DNA of 64,000 nt from Oceanobacter antarcticus (GCF_044962685.1 NZ_JBBKTX010000002.1:198108-262107), one strand, 5' to 3'; shown: positions 14,695-24,170, numbered from the stretch's first letter. Translations and numbers: made by a program. The notes: a model not told the origin generated them from the sequence alone.

Positions 14695-16820
14695 GTTCGC
14701 ATCCGATGGAAGCGCTGTTGCGGCCTCCCGTAGAGTTATGGTCCACCTGTACGGCGTTTGCGGCGGGTACGCTGGCCTGGCTCGCCCCCTGGGCCTTGAT
14801 GATGCCACCGGGTATCGCAATGGCCACCAGCCTGACCTTTTTCGGCTTTGGCTTGTGGCGGGGCCGTCAAGCATGGCGTGTGTTGCGCTACCAGCATCAC
14901 ATGAAGCGGCTGCCGGATTACCAAGTGCGGGCCAACCAGATCCCCGTCAGTCGCCATAAGCTGTTTTTGGGCAAAGGCTTTCGCTGGACCCAGCAACACA
15001 CCCAGCGCCTGCGCGATACCCTCAAGCCCGAGGTTCAACGTTGCGTTCAGCCGGGCTCGCTATACCAGTGGGCGCGACAAAAGGAAGTGGCCTGGGAATC
15101 GATGCCAGTCCTGTCTTTGCTGGCCAAAGCCCTGCGTAGCCGCAGCCGTTGGAACCCGCTGGCACCATTACCAGCCGTCGGCGGTAAACCCGCCCTGCAC
15201 GCGGTTGAACCGCAAGAGCAGCCCGTGTGGATGGATTTGGGTGAACGGGTTGGGCACACGCTGGTGTTGGGCACCACGCGCGTCGGTAAGACACGCCTGG
15301 CGGAACTGCTGATTACCCAGGACATCCGCCGGGGCGATGTCGTCATTGTCTTTGACCCCAAAGGGGATGCCGATCTGTTGCGTCGCATCTACGCCGAGGC
15401 GAAGCGCGCCGGTCGGCTGGACGATTTTTATCTGTTTCATCTCGGCTTTCCGGAACTGTCGGCGCGTTACAACGCCATCGGTAACTTCTCCCGCATTACC
15501 GAGGTCGCGACCCGTATCGCCAATCAGTTGCCCAACGAGGGCAACTCCGCTGCCTTCAAGGAGTTCGCCTGGCGCTTCGTCAATATCATTGCGCGCGCTT
15601 TGGTGGCCCTGAAACGCCGGCCGGACTACCAGCAGATCCGTCGCTACATCAACGACATCGAGCCCTTGTTTGTGGAATACGCCGGCCACTGTGCCGACGT
15701 TGCCGGCATCGAAGCCTGGCCGTCTCTGGTTGAAGAGCGCGCGGCGGATATCAAAGAGCGCAACCTGCCCAATGCCCTACGTGGCCGGTCGATGGAAGCC
15801 ATCGCCTGCATGCGCTTGTTGCAGGAGAAGGCCATTTACGATCCCGTCCTGGACGGGCTGATTTCCGCGTTCAAATACGACAAGACCTATTTCGACAAGA
15901 TCGTCAGCTCCGTCGGCCCGCTGATGGAAAAGCTGACTACAGGTACCATTGCCGGGCTGATCTCACCGGATTACCAGGATAAGCACGACGCCAGGCCGAT
16001 CTTTGAATGGATGGATGTGGTGCGCCGCAAGGGCATCGTGTATGTGGGACTGGATGCACTCACCGATACCACAGTGGCCAGTGCGGTGGGCAATTCCATG
16101 TTTGCGGATCTGGTGTCCGTCGCGGGGCATATCTACAAGCACGGTGTCGCGGCTAAGGGTACTCATGCGCCAACCCTGAAAACCTCGCCACACTCGACCC
16201 CCACCATTTCTCTGCATGCGGATGAGTTTAACGAGCTGATCGGTGATGAGTTCGTGCCACTGCTGAACAAGGCCGGCGGGGCAGGCTTTCAGGTCACGGC
16301 CTATACTCAGACCTGGTCGGACGTGGAAGCACGGATCGGCAGTCGGGCGAAAGCGGGGCAGGTGGCCGGTAACTTCAATACCCTGCTGATGCTGCGGGTG
16401 AAAGAGCTGGACACCGCCGCCATGCTGACCGAGCAGTTGCCGCGGGTTGAGGTCTTCACCCTGATGAGTGTCTCCGGCGTCGATGATTCGTCGGATCCCG
16501 GTTCCGGGGTCGACTTCAAATCCCGCAACGAAGACCGGATCAGCGTCTCGGAAGTTCCGATGCTGACCGCCGCCGATATGGTCACACTACCCAAGGGACA
16601 GGCCTTCGCCCTGCTGGAAGGCGGCCAGCTCTGGAAAATCCGCATCCCGCTGCCGGATGACCGCGAGGATACGGCCATGCCCGACGACTTTGAGGCGATA
16701 GCCGAGGCCATGCGCCGCAGCTATATCACCAACGATCATTGGTACCGGGTCACCGATCACTGGTGGCACGCCGTCTCCGAGGCCGCGATCCGACCCTCAG
16801 ACGCCGGTGAGCAGGCTTGA
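14691..16820 (+). CDS. traD: TraD-type conjugative coupling protein (T4CP)
   Basis: 709 residues with two N-terminal membrane segments (about 19-62), Walker A GTTRVGKT at 194-201 and a Walker B-like VVIVFDPKG around Asp222. The PFGI-1-class TraD (TIGR03743) pattern is clear, including FPELSARYNAIGNFSRITEVATRIANQLP and a C-terminal LHADEFNELIGDEFVPLLNKAGGAG with an acidic DE pair. It couples the relaxosome to the channel and powers DNA export. It overlaps its neighbours by 4 bp on each side, inside a tightly coupled operon. Confidence 0.95.
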   Translation: MSSHPMEALLRPPVELWSTCTAFAAGTLAWLAPWALMMPPGIAMATSLTFFGFGLWRGRQAWRVLRYQHHMKRLPDYQVRANQIPVSRHKLFLGKGFRWTQQHTQRLRDTLKPEVQRCVQPGSLYQWARQKEVAWESMPVLSLLAKALRSRSRWNPLAPLPAVGGKPALHAVEPQEQPVWMDLGERVGHTLVLGTTRVGKTRLAELLITQDIRRGDVVIVFDPKGDADLLRRIYAEAKRAGRLDDFYLFHLGFPELSARYNAIGNFSRITEVATRIANQLPNEGNSAAFKEFAWRFVNIIARALVALKRRPDYQQIRRYINDIEPLFVEYAGHCADVAGIEAWPSLVEERAADIKERNLPNALRGRSMEAIACMRLLQEKAIYDPVLDGLISAFKYDKTYFDKIVSSVGPLMEKLTTGTIAGLISPDYQDKHDARPIFEWMDVVRRKGIVYVGLDALTDTTVASAVGNSMFADLVSVAGHIYKHGVAAKGTHAPTLKTSPHSTPTISLHADEFNELIGDEFVPLLNKAGGAGFQVTAYTQTWSDVEARIGSRAKAGQVAGNFNTLLMLRVKELDTAAMLTEQLPRVEVFTLMSVSGVDDSSDPGSGVDFKSRNEDRISVSEVPMLTAADMVTLPKGQAFALLEGGQLWKIRIPLPDDREDTAMPDDFEAIAEAMRRSYITNDHWYRVTDHWWHAVSEAAIRPSDAGEQA

Positions 16821-17554
16821 GCACGGTGGAGCCCCGTGATCCCCGACGGACGGTTGCACAGCCGGGTACCGTATCCCGGCTGCTGACGGGCATCGCCCAG
16901 TGCCTCAAATGGCTGTTTCTCTCCCTGTGGTTCTCCATTCTGGTGGAGTGGATCGGCATGGCGTTCTGGTGGGAAGAGCAAGGACTTGGCCACAGTCGGC
17001 AGATGCTGGTGAATGAACTTCAGTTCCTCGGCGCCGACTTTCATCGCAGCTGGCTAACCGCCCAGCCGATGGTGTTCGCCAGTAACCTCTCGGATCGCAT
17101 CTACCAGTTTGCCTTCGAGTGGACGGGGCTCGTGGATCTGATTCACTGGATCACACCGGTACCATCTGCGGAGGAAACCGGTCTGAGACCGGTGCTGCAC
17201 CGATTTTACCGGCCCGTCGCTGACTATGTGCTGGCGGGTATGCAAATCACCCAGGTCTTTGCGGTACGACTCGCCATCCTGACGCTGGCCACGCCGGTAT
17301 TTGGACTGTTCACCCTGGTGGCGCTGGTGGATGGACTGGTGCGGCGCGACCTGCGGCGTTGGGGAGGCGGCAGGGAAAGCTCTTTCGTGTACCACTACGC
17401 CAAGAAAGCCGCCATACCGCTGATCATCATGGCCTGGGTGTTGTACCTGGCGCTGCCGCTCAGTTTGCACCCGTCCTGGATCATCCTGCCATTTGCCCTG
17501 GCCTTTGCCTTCGCCGTCACCATCACAGCCAGTACCTTTAAAAAGTACCTTTAA
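16817..17554 (+). CDS. TIGR03747-family ICE membrane protein
   Basis: 245 residues from a TTG that overlaps the traD stop. Hydrophobic segments lie near residues 32-52, 145-175 and 195-235. The family sequence GMAFWWEEQGLGHSRQMLVNELQFLG and DLIHWITP are recognisable. It is an inner-membrane protein that consistently follows TraD in this ICE class. The conjugation operon is interrupted after it by cargo island 1. Confidence 0.85.
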   Translation: MSTVEPRDPRRTVAQPGTVSRLLTGIAQCLKWLFLSLWFSILVEWIGMAFWWEEQGLGHSRQMLVNELQFLGADFHRSWLTAQPMVFASNLSDRIYQFAFEWTGLVDLIHWITPVPSAEETGLRPVLHRFYRPVADYVLAGMQITQVFAVRLAILTLATPVFGLFTLVALVDGLVRRDLRRWGGGRESSFVYHYAKKAAIPLIIMAWVLYLALPLSLHPSWIILPFALAFAFAVTITASTFKKYL

Positions 17555-17600
17555 ACGTACTTCTAATACTAAGTCATTGAACCAGTTGACTGTACCTTTA
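17532..17600. repeat. Three direct repeats GTACCTTTA
   Basis: GTACCTTTA occurs at 17532-17540, 17545-17553 and 17592-17600; the third lies between promoter elements of the toxin-antitoxin operon. They may mark the edge of the inserted island or be extra regulator sites. Confidence 0.4.
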
Positions 17601-17640
17601 CAGTCTGCTAGGCTGCATTTAAGCACTGTAAAAATACAGT
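17586..17640 (+). promoter_or_regulatory. Promoter and paired operators of the Xre/RES operon
   Basis: TTGACT (17586-17591), a 17-bp spacer and TAGGCT (17609-17614) form a sigma-70-type promoter. Two palindromes share the core ACTGTA-N4-TACAGT: 17588-17605 (GACTGTA-CCTT-TACAGTC) over the -35/spacer and 17625-17640 just downstream. This is the design expected for autorepression by the antitoxin. Confidence 0.65.
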
Positions 17641-17664
17641 ATGAATGCTGCTTAGGAGGTAATC

Positions 17665-18066
17665 ATGATCGCTCAAGCCGAACAACTGCTGCAACGTGGT
17701 TCCAGTGTCACCAGTTCACTGCTGCCGGCGATTTTCAATATCTTCAGCCAGTGGCGCCTCACTGGAGCCCAGCAGATGACGCTACTGGGACTCAGCAATG
17801 AGAAGACCCTCTATAACTGGAAGAGCCAACCCGAGAAGGCCAAGCTGACGCGAGACCTGTTGGAACGGGCCAGCTACATTTTGGGGATCTACAAGTCATT
17901 GCAAATCCTGTTGCCTGATCAGGTGCTGGCTGACCAGTGGCTGGCTACTCCCAACGACAACCCGCTGTTCAATGGCACGGCGCCGCTGGACCGGATACTC
18001 GCTGGTCAGGTGGTCGACCTGGCCATGGTCAGGGATTTTCTCGATGCGGAGCGGGGTGGCTGGTGA
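17665..18066 (+). CDS. Xre/MbcA/ParS-type antitoxin
   Basis: 133 residues. The N-terminal helical DNA-binding part (about 25-75, LTGAQQMTLLGLSNEKTLYNWK) is followed by the MbcA/ParS toxin-binding domain (residues 80-130), with the typical ADQWLATPNDNPLFNGTAPLDRILAG. It neutralises the RES toxin and represses the operon. Shine-Dalgarno AGGAGGT 6 bases before ATG. The stop overlaps the toxin's GTG start. Confidence 0.9.
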   Translation: MIAQAEQLLQRGSSVTSSLLPAIFNIFSQWRLTGAQQMTLLGLSNEKTLYNWKSQPEKAKLTRDLLERASYILGIYKSLQILLPDQVLADQWLATPNDNPLFNGTAPLDRILAGQVVDLAMVRDFLDAERGGW

Positions 18067-18755
18067 TCGCTATCGATACGTTACCCACTAGCGAGGTCAA
18101 TGAATCGGTCTATCGGATCATCCTGTCGCGCTACCCGCAGATCCACCTGTTCGAACGCGTCTCCAACCCACAGGATTGGGAGGTGCTCTACGCTGTCGAG
18201 TCCCTGACCAACCCCCGGCTACGGGATGAAGTCGGTGATATTCGCCTGGTGCCACCGGAAGACCGGGTCTATGGCGACGGTGCCTCCTGGATCATGGCGG
18301 CCTTTACCCACCCGCCGGTCGATGGCCGAGGTGGTCGCTTCAACTGGGACTTCGGCATCTATTACTGCGCTGCCGACGAAGCGGTCGCCATTGCCGAATC
18401 GTCCTACCACCGGGCGCGCTTCCTGCGTGAGTCCCGAATCGACAAGACCACTCAGGAAATGCGCGTGATTCGCGCACAGTTGGGGCCGACAACTCTCCAC
18501 GATGTCCGTCACCTGCTTGGAGACGCCATCTACGACACCGATCATTATGGCGAAGCCCAGCAGCTCGGTTACGCGTTACGTGATACCAAAAGCTTTGGTG
18601 TTCACTACCAAAGCGTGAGAGCGAAAGGGGAGTGCTACGGAGTAATGCGTGCTCGAGCGCTGTCCGATGCGATTCACTGGCGTTATCTGCGCTACCACTA
18701 TGACCAGGGAGCGATAGTCAACGTCGAATCTCTCGATGGCAGTGGCAGGAGGTGA
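18063..18755 (+). CDS. RES-domain toxin (NAD+ phosphorylase type)
   Basis: 230 residues from the GTG at 18063, which overlaps the antitoxin stop by 4 bases. The RES domain shows GGRFNWDFGIYYCAADEAVAIAES, containing the Arg, Glu and Ser that name the family, and YRIILSRYPQ near the N-terminus. Characterised members degrade NAD+. The operon stabilises the element or acts as abortive defence (family knowledge; the use here is inferred). The exonuclease gene follows 12 bp later. Confidence 0.9.
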   Translation: MIAIDTLPTSEVNESVYRIILSRYPQIHLFERVSNPQDWEVLYAVESLTNPRLRDEVGDIRLVPPEDRVYGDGASWIMAAFTHPPVDGRGGRFNWDFGIYYCAADEAVAIAESSYHRARFLRESRIDKTTQEMRVIRAQLGPTTLHDVRHLLGDAIYDTDHYGEAQQLGYALRDTKSFGVHYQSVRAKGECYGVMRARALSDAIHWRYLRYHYDQGAIVNVESLDGSGRR

Positions 18756-18767
18756 GGGCAATGTACT

Positions 18768-19370
18768 ATGTCTAAGTGCAATGAGCTGCTGTGGATCTTC
18801 ACCCAACTCCCGGACGATTACATCGTCCTCGATACCGAAACCACCGGACTCCCTGACGAAAACGGCCCACCGGATATCGTGACACTCGGTATCACCGTGG
18901 TGAGAAATCGAGCGATAGCGGAATCCATCGAATTTAAAACACGGCCACAAAAACGCATTTCAGAAGAAGCGCAGTCGATACACGGCATTACCAATGAACA
19001 GGCTGCAGGATTTGATTCCTTTGATTTCCAATGGAATCAGATCGCCGAATACCTGAAAGATCAGCTTATCGTCATTCACAACGCGAGTTTTGACTGGCCG
19101 ATTATTCTGGATCACGTCTACCGATATGCTTTGTCAATGCCGCCAATTCAAGGTGTGTTTTGCAGTCAGAAAGCAGCAATTCCCTGGGCGCAGGCGACCG
19201 GTTTACCTGGCAGCCACAGAGGCCCATCGTTAGATGCGCTGACGAAAGTGCTGGGTATTGAAGACCTCAGAGCAAAGTTTGGTGGAATTCATGGGGCGCA
19301 GATAGATAGTCAGCAAGCGGCTCAAGTTTCAGAGGTGATGAGACACAATGGTAATATAGATCAGGTTTAA
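18768..19370 (+). CDS. DEDDh 3'-5' exonuclease (DnaQ-like)
   Basis: 200 residues with the complete DEDDh set: Asp22 and Glu24 (VLDTETTGL), Asp in HNASFDWPI (about 109) and His/Asp in GGIHGAQIDSQQA (about 180-186). It acts on single-strand or mismatched 3' ends. The standalone form is much shorter than polymerase-linked versions. A good AGGAGGTGA at 18748-18756 is followed first by a four-codon frame (ATG at 18761) and then by this ATG 12 bases later. It may be co-transcribed with the toxin operon. Confidence 0.85.
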   Translation: MSKCNELLWIFTQLPDDYIVLDTETTGLPDENGPPDIVTLGITVVRNRAIAESIEFKTRPQKRISEEAQSIHGITNEQAAGFDSFDFQWNQIAEYLKDQLIVIHNASFDWPIILDHVYRYALSMPPIQGVFCSQKAAIPWAQATGLPGSHRGPSLDALTKVLGIEDLRAKFGGIHGAQIDSQQAAQVSEVMRHNGNIDQV

Positions 19371-19422
19371 ATCTTGAGTCACGATTGATGGAAATAGATC
19401 TTTAAGGTTAGTTCAGTATCGT

Positions 19423-22400
19423 ATGATAAAGATCATCACCGCACTAACACGCTGGCTTGCCAATAGCCTCTATAGCATCGTGTCTTGGCTGGAAAGCAAA
19501 GACCGCTCCGCCGACATGCAATCGAAGTTCGTGGACCTCGCGCCAACTGATAAGGCGGACAAGGCTGGCATATATTCCGAAGCGATTCTCTTTGCGACGA
19601 ACAATGCGAAGGTCTCTAACATTGCCCTAACGGGTCCCTATGGGTCGGGAAAGAGCAGCATCATCCAATCCTTCTTGAAGAAGTATCGGCGGCCTGCGCT
19701 TCATATTTCTCTTGCTGCGTTCATTCCCGAGACAGATTCGGGGGGCGAGAAGGTGAGCCGTCAAGAGATTGAGAGAAGTATCCTGCAACAGATGCTGTAT
19801 GGTGCTGATGCAAACAAGCTTCCGCTATCGCGGTTCAAAAGAATTCAGTCGCCCGGTGTTGGGTCGATTTTTAAATCTCTTTACATAATGCTTGGAATTC
19901 TCGCGCTTTGGTATGTGTTTCATCAGCGAGAAGACATCATCAGCGGCTCCTTTTTCGTTCCGCTCGCGCTCAGCAATTGGTTCAACCTGGGGACCTTAGT
20001 GCTCGCGACAACATTCCTCTGGGTGACACTGCATCACTTTTATGTCGCGAGCTTCGGTCTATCACTCAAGAGCATCTCGCTGAAGGACGTTGAGATAAAG
20101 CCCGCACATGATGACCAGTCGTCCATATTGAACCGTCACCTAGACGAAATAGTCTACTTCTTCCAATCAACCGATTACGATCTTGTAGTCATTGAAGATA
20201 TAGATCGATTTGAAAATGCCGAAATTTTCGTTACGCTGCGCGAAATTAATAGCCTCGTTAACGAGAACGCGGGCGTGAAACGAACCATCAGGTTTCTCTA
20301 CGCCCTGCGTGACGACATGTTCGTCAGCACCGATCGAACCAAGTTCTTCGAATTCATCATTCCCGTCATTCCGATCATCAATACATCAAATTCGATCGAC
20401 ATGGTGCTTGAACAGGGAAGGAGACTCGATCTCGACGGGCGCCTTGATCGGCAGTTCCTGAGAGAGGTCTCCAGATACCTGAACGACCTTAGATTGATTC
20501 AGAACATTTTCAATGAATATGCCATTTATGTGGCCAATTTGGAAACCGATGGAGAGAATCTGCTTGATGCCAACAAGCTCCTCGCGATCCTGATCTATAA
20601 GAACGTCTATCCCAGGGACTTTGAGCGACTGCACCAGGGCGCGGGTACTCTCGCCGAAATTTTGAGCCGCCAAGACAAGTTGATCAGGCATGGTGAGACC
20701 ACTTGCAGGAACGAGATCGCGGAACTCGAAGAGCGACTCAACGTCGCCGAACGACAGACGCCTTCGGACGTGAGAGAATTGCGCCAAATCTACGCTATGG
20801 CTCTGCTTGAAAAGCTGCCAGCTAATGTTGCAAGCGTCAGTCTTGACGGGCGAACATGGATCAGCCTTCAGCAGATGGTCACGCACGATGCGTTTGAACA
20901 GCTGCTAGACGCTCCGCGTCTTAACTGCCGCAACGTTCAAGGACATCAACAACAGCACAATATTCCTAATCTGCAAAATGAGGTGGATTCTCAGAAATCC
21001 TATCAGCAACGCAAGGAGGAGATCGAAAGCAAGGCGACTGACAGTAAGAACAAGAGCTTACGCCGAATACGCGACCTTAAATCAAAGATCGCAACGCTTC
21101 GCACCTTTAAGCTCAACGAGCTGTTGCGTTTGAACACCGACCGAGTGCAGGATCTTTTTAAGGACTTCGGGAAAAACGGAGAGCTTGCCCGTTTTCTGAT
21201 CCTGGAAGGCCATCTCGACGATACCTACTACCAATACACTTCACTCTTTCACTCAGGCCGTTTGTCGCCCAATGACAACAAGTTTCTGATCCAAATACGG
21301 GCATTCGTCACGCCTGAGCCGGGTTTTCCGATTGACAATCCCAAAGAGGTCATTGCCGCGATGCGAGATGAAGACTTCCGGCAAAGTTACGTTTTGAACG
21401 TTAAGCTCGTTGATAGCCTCCTGAGTGATCGGAGCCGCTATCTTGACCAAACGCAGAAGCTTTTCGAGTTTCTCTCGGCCGAGTTTGAGAGCTGCGAGGG
21501 CTTTTTCGATGCCTATTATGACAGCGGCCGCTATGTTGCAGGATTACTATCGGGATTAACCGACGCTTGGAAAGGTCTCGTCCCAACAGCCATTGCCAGC
21601 CCCAAGAATATCCTTCACGTCACCCAACTGCTTGCGGGCCTACCTGAAGGCTCGCTCAAAACGCTCGCAAGGGATTTTGACGAGCTACCGGAATTTGTTT
21701 CGGTGAACCTTCCTGAGATTCTGGAGCAGTCACCCGAACTAGCACCGGAACGCCTTAAATGCCTCGACTTCGAGGTCAAAGATCTGGCTTCAATCAAAAA
21801 ACACTTTGGAATTGTACGGTTCATGTTCGAGGCGGGGCTTTTCGAACTTACGATAGCGAACCTGGAATACGTCTACGGGTCGATATTGGGAGAGAACAAT
21901 CTCGAGCCACTGCGCGAGAGAAACTTCACTGCCATACGTTCGACGAACAACGCTATCTTGATGGAGCGGGTCGAACGCGATTTCGACCGCTACTTTAGCG
22001 ATGTACTTTTGGAGTTGGAAGAAAACTCTAAAGAGGATGCGCCTGCTATTCTTTCCGTGGTTCGCCACGATACACTTGATGAGGATGATCTTCGGGAGTT
22101 TTTAGAGCGGCAGACAACATTATTGCCAAGCCTAGAGGACGTGCCTAAGAGATTGCACGCGGTGCTGTTCAAGCTAAGTATGATCGAACCAACCTGGGTG
22201 AACTGTCGTGATTTTATAGAAAGTGAAGGGTTCGAAGCAGATAGCTTGGTTGGCTATCTCGATCGAGATGTTGTCCGTGCGGCTATCCTGCAATACCCCA
22301 TACCAAGCGACTCAGATTCACAGCAGCTTCGTCAATTCCTCGTCAGGGCCGGCTCGCTGTCTGATACTGCCTATAGAGAATATGCTCACATCCTGCCGAA

Positions 22401-23034
22401 AACGTTCAATGAGCCACCCGAAGGACTTGAACCAGCCAAGCTTCGAATCCTGATAGATGAAGGAAAAATCACATTCTCTAAGGCTAGTCTCGACGCGCTC
22501 GCCGATAAGAGAGATTTGCAGGTACTATTCGTCGCGACAAACATCGACAAATATCTGGCAGATCCAGACAACTTTGCCCTCGACGATGACTACCGAGAGG
22601 AGTTGCTTCGATCTGAAATTGATCATAATGCTAAGCTCGGGATAGTCAAATTGATGGATCTAGGTGTCCTCGTGAGCCTTCCCGAACGATCAGCACTTAT
22701 CGGCCCAATTATTAACAACACCGATGCCAACATATCCAATCTTAATGGGAATATTGCGCAATCTTTGGTATTACATTCTAAGCCCATAGAGACGCAAATT
22801 TCTCTCTTTAACAAATATCATTCTCTTATGACAGATGACGAAGTGCGTAATGTCTTGGCCAATCTACCGAAACCTTTTTCAGAAATAAAAACCGGGTACA
22901 ATGCGCCGAGACTAAAAAATACATCCCAGAATCAGAATTTGGTCAGATGGCTTGATTCAAGAAATATTATATCGTCATGGAGTGAGAGTAGTTTCTTCAC
23001 TGACGATATAAGAGTGAATCTCTATAGGCGCTAA
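19423..23034 (+). CDS. YobI-like P-loop NTPase, 1203 residues, candidate defence ATPase
   Basis: The N-terminal NTPase has Walker A GPYGSGKS (residues 71-78) and Walker B DLVVIEDIDRF (about 253-263). Two membrane segments (about 152-168 and 185-207) are inserted in the NTPase domain, as in KAP/YobI-like NTPases. Two coiled-coil stretches (about 426-447 and 524-572) and about 600 residues of helical repeat-like C-terminus follow, with no recognisable enzyme domain. It is probably a membrane-anchored sensor or signalling NTPase. It is visibly A+T-richer than the ICE backbone. The trypsin-like protease gene lies 164 bp downstream on the same strand. Confidence 0.75.
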   Translation: MIKIITALTRWLANSLYSIVSWLESKDRSADMQSKFVDLAPTDKADKAGIYSEAILFATNNAKVSNIALTGPYGSGKSSIIQSFLKKYRRPALHISLAAFIPETDSGGEKVSRQEIERSILQQMLYGADANKLPLSRFKRIQSPGVGSIFKSLYIMLGILALWYVFHQREDIISGSFFVPLALSNWFNLGTLVLATTFLWVTLHHFYVASFGLSLKSISLKDVEIKPAHDDQSSILNRHLDEIVYFFQSTDYDLVVIEDIDRFENAEIFVTLREINSLVNENAGVKRTIRFLYALRDDMFVSTDRTKFFEFIIPVIPIINTSNSIDMVLEQGRRLDLDGRLDRQFLREVSRYLNDLRLIQNIFNEYAIYVANLETDGENLLDANKLLAILIYKNVYPRDFERLHQGAGTLAEILSRQDKLIRHGETTCRNEIAELEERLNVAERQTPSDVRELRQIYAMALLEKLPANVASVSLDGRTWISLQQMVTHDAFEQLLDAPRLNCRNVQGHQQQHNIPNLQNEVDSQKSYQQRKEEIESKATDSKNKSLRRIRDLKSKIATLRTFKLNELLRLNTDRVQDLFKDFGKNGELARFLILEGHLDDTYYQYTSLFHSGRLSPNDNKFLIQIRAFVTPEPGFPIDNPKEVIAAMRDEDFRQSYVLNVKLVDSLLSDRSRYLDQTQKLFEFLSAEFESCEGFFDAYYDSGRYVAGLLSGLTDAWKGLVPTAIASPKNILHVTQLLAGLPEGSLKTLARDFDELPEFVSVNLPEILEQSPELAPERLKCLDFEVKDLASIKKHFGIVRFMFEAGLFELTIANLEYVYGSILGENNLEPLRERNFTAIRSTNNAILMERVERDFDRYFSDVLLELEENSKEDAPAILSVVRHDTLDEDDLREFLERQTTLLPSLEDVPKRLHAVLFKLSMIEPTWVNCRDFIESEGFEADSLVGYLDRDVVRAAILQYPIPSDSDSQQLRQFLVRAGSLSDTAYREYAHILPKTFNEPPEGLEPAKLRILIDEGKITFSKASLDALADKRDLQVLFVATNIDKYLADPDNFALDDDYREELLRSEIDHNAKLGIVKLMDLGVLVSLPERSALIGPIINNTDANISNLNGNIAQSLVLHSKPIETQISLFNKYHSLMTDDEVRNVLANLPKPFSEIKTGYNAPRLKNTSQNQNLVRWLDSRNIISSWSESSFFTDDIRVNLYRR

Positions 23035-23198
23035 TTATCGGCTTCCAAAATCCGCACCCTCTTCGCGTCAGTGGCGATCCGCCTGGAGCGCCAGACTTAC
23101 AGGGGACGGATTTGTTTATTAATTTTGGTTTGGTTTCTCAAAGTCTTCTTTTGGCCGGTAGAGCTTAAAAAAAATTAACTAATTATTGGTGCACAAAG

Positions 23199-24170
23199 AT
23201 GACTAAAAAAAACAAAATGTCATGCCAATTAGAAATTAACTCTGAAGCCTGGTTCAGGCGGCGTTGTCAGGAAGCCAAAAAATGCTTACTAGAAACGATA
23301 CCATCAATTAGAAAAGAACAGGCATCCAAAGCATGTGCTACACAAATAAATGATACAGCAGGACTGTTTTGCCTTAGCGCTCAGGTTGATAATAATTTTA
23401 TTACTCCCAGTAGAGCCAAAGAACTTCTCGCAGGTGACCTTGGCTGTGTATACCGAAATATATTACGACGTTGCTGCGTACCGATTTATTGGTCAAAAAA
23501 AGAAGAAAGACGGTTAGATCTACTCCATAGCGGCACTTTAACATTAGTCAAAACTCCTCAAAAGTTAATTGGAATAACCGCAGCACATGTCATTCGGCAA
23601 TTAGAAACAGATAAACAATGTGATGATGTAGTGGTTCAGTTTTTTAATGCGGTTATCCAAGATATATCGAGCTTGATCATAGACATATCTGATAAGTACG
23701 ATCTCGCTACAATTTCACTGGAGCAGAAAATATTAGAAAGTATTGGAAAAGACATAATGCCGCTAGAAATGTGGCCTCCAAAACCCCCAGAAGAAGGAAA
23801 AGGGATACTTATTGCTGGATATCCTGGAATTGAACGTCTATTGACTGGTGAAAGAGAAGTGGATTTTGGCCTTTTCACTGCTCTCGTAGTTTCGAGAATG
23901 GTCAATGACACCCAGATCAGCTGGCTTCTCCAACCAGAATATCAAGTCCCCGGTACCCCTATAAGCCCACCTCCACCTGAATACAATCTAGGAGGGGTTT
24001 CAGGCGGTCCTATGATCGGAATATTTGAAACAAAGGGAGGCATTATTCACTATTGCCTCTCAGGTATTATTACTGAATGCCCTGACTTTGAGAACAGCGA
24101 TATTGCTATAGAGCGCCTAATCGCGACACGTGCAGATCTAATATACGAAGATGGAAAAATAAGTCGTTAA
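23199..24170 (+). CDS. Trypsin-like serine protease, cytoplasmic, candidate effector
   Basis: 323 residues with a readable chymotrypsin-fold triad: His130 (GITAAHVI), Asp168 (DKYDLATI) and Ser268 (GGVSGGPMIG). No signal peptide is seen; the N-terminal 95 residues are Cys-rich and helical, unlike exported trypsins. GTLTLVKTPQKLIGITAAH matches S1-type proteins annotated as trypsin-like peptidase in bacterial conflict loci. The gene is the most A+T-rich in this part of the window, which suggests recent acquisition. Function with the upstream NTPase is inferred from position only. Confidence 0.75.
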   Translation: MTKKNKMSCQLEINSEAWFRRRCQEAKKCLLETIPSIRKEQASKACATQINDTAGLFCLSAQVDNNFITPSRAKELLAGDLGCVYRNILRRCCVPIYWSKKEERRLDLLHSGTLTLVKTPQKLIGITAAHVIRQLETDKQCDDVVVQFFNAVIQDISSLIIDISDKYDLATISLEQKILESIGKDIMPLEMWPPKPPEEGKGILIAGYPGIERLLTGEREVDFGLFTALVVSRMVNDTQISWLLQPEYQVPGTPISPPPPEYNLGGVSGGPMIGIFETKGGIIHYCLSGIITECPDFENSDIAIERLIATRADLIYEDGKISR

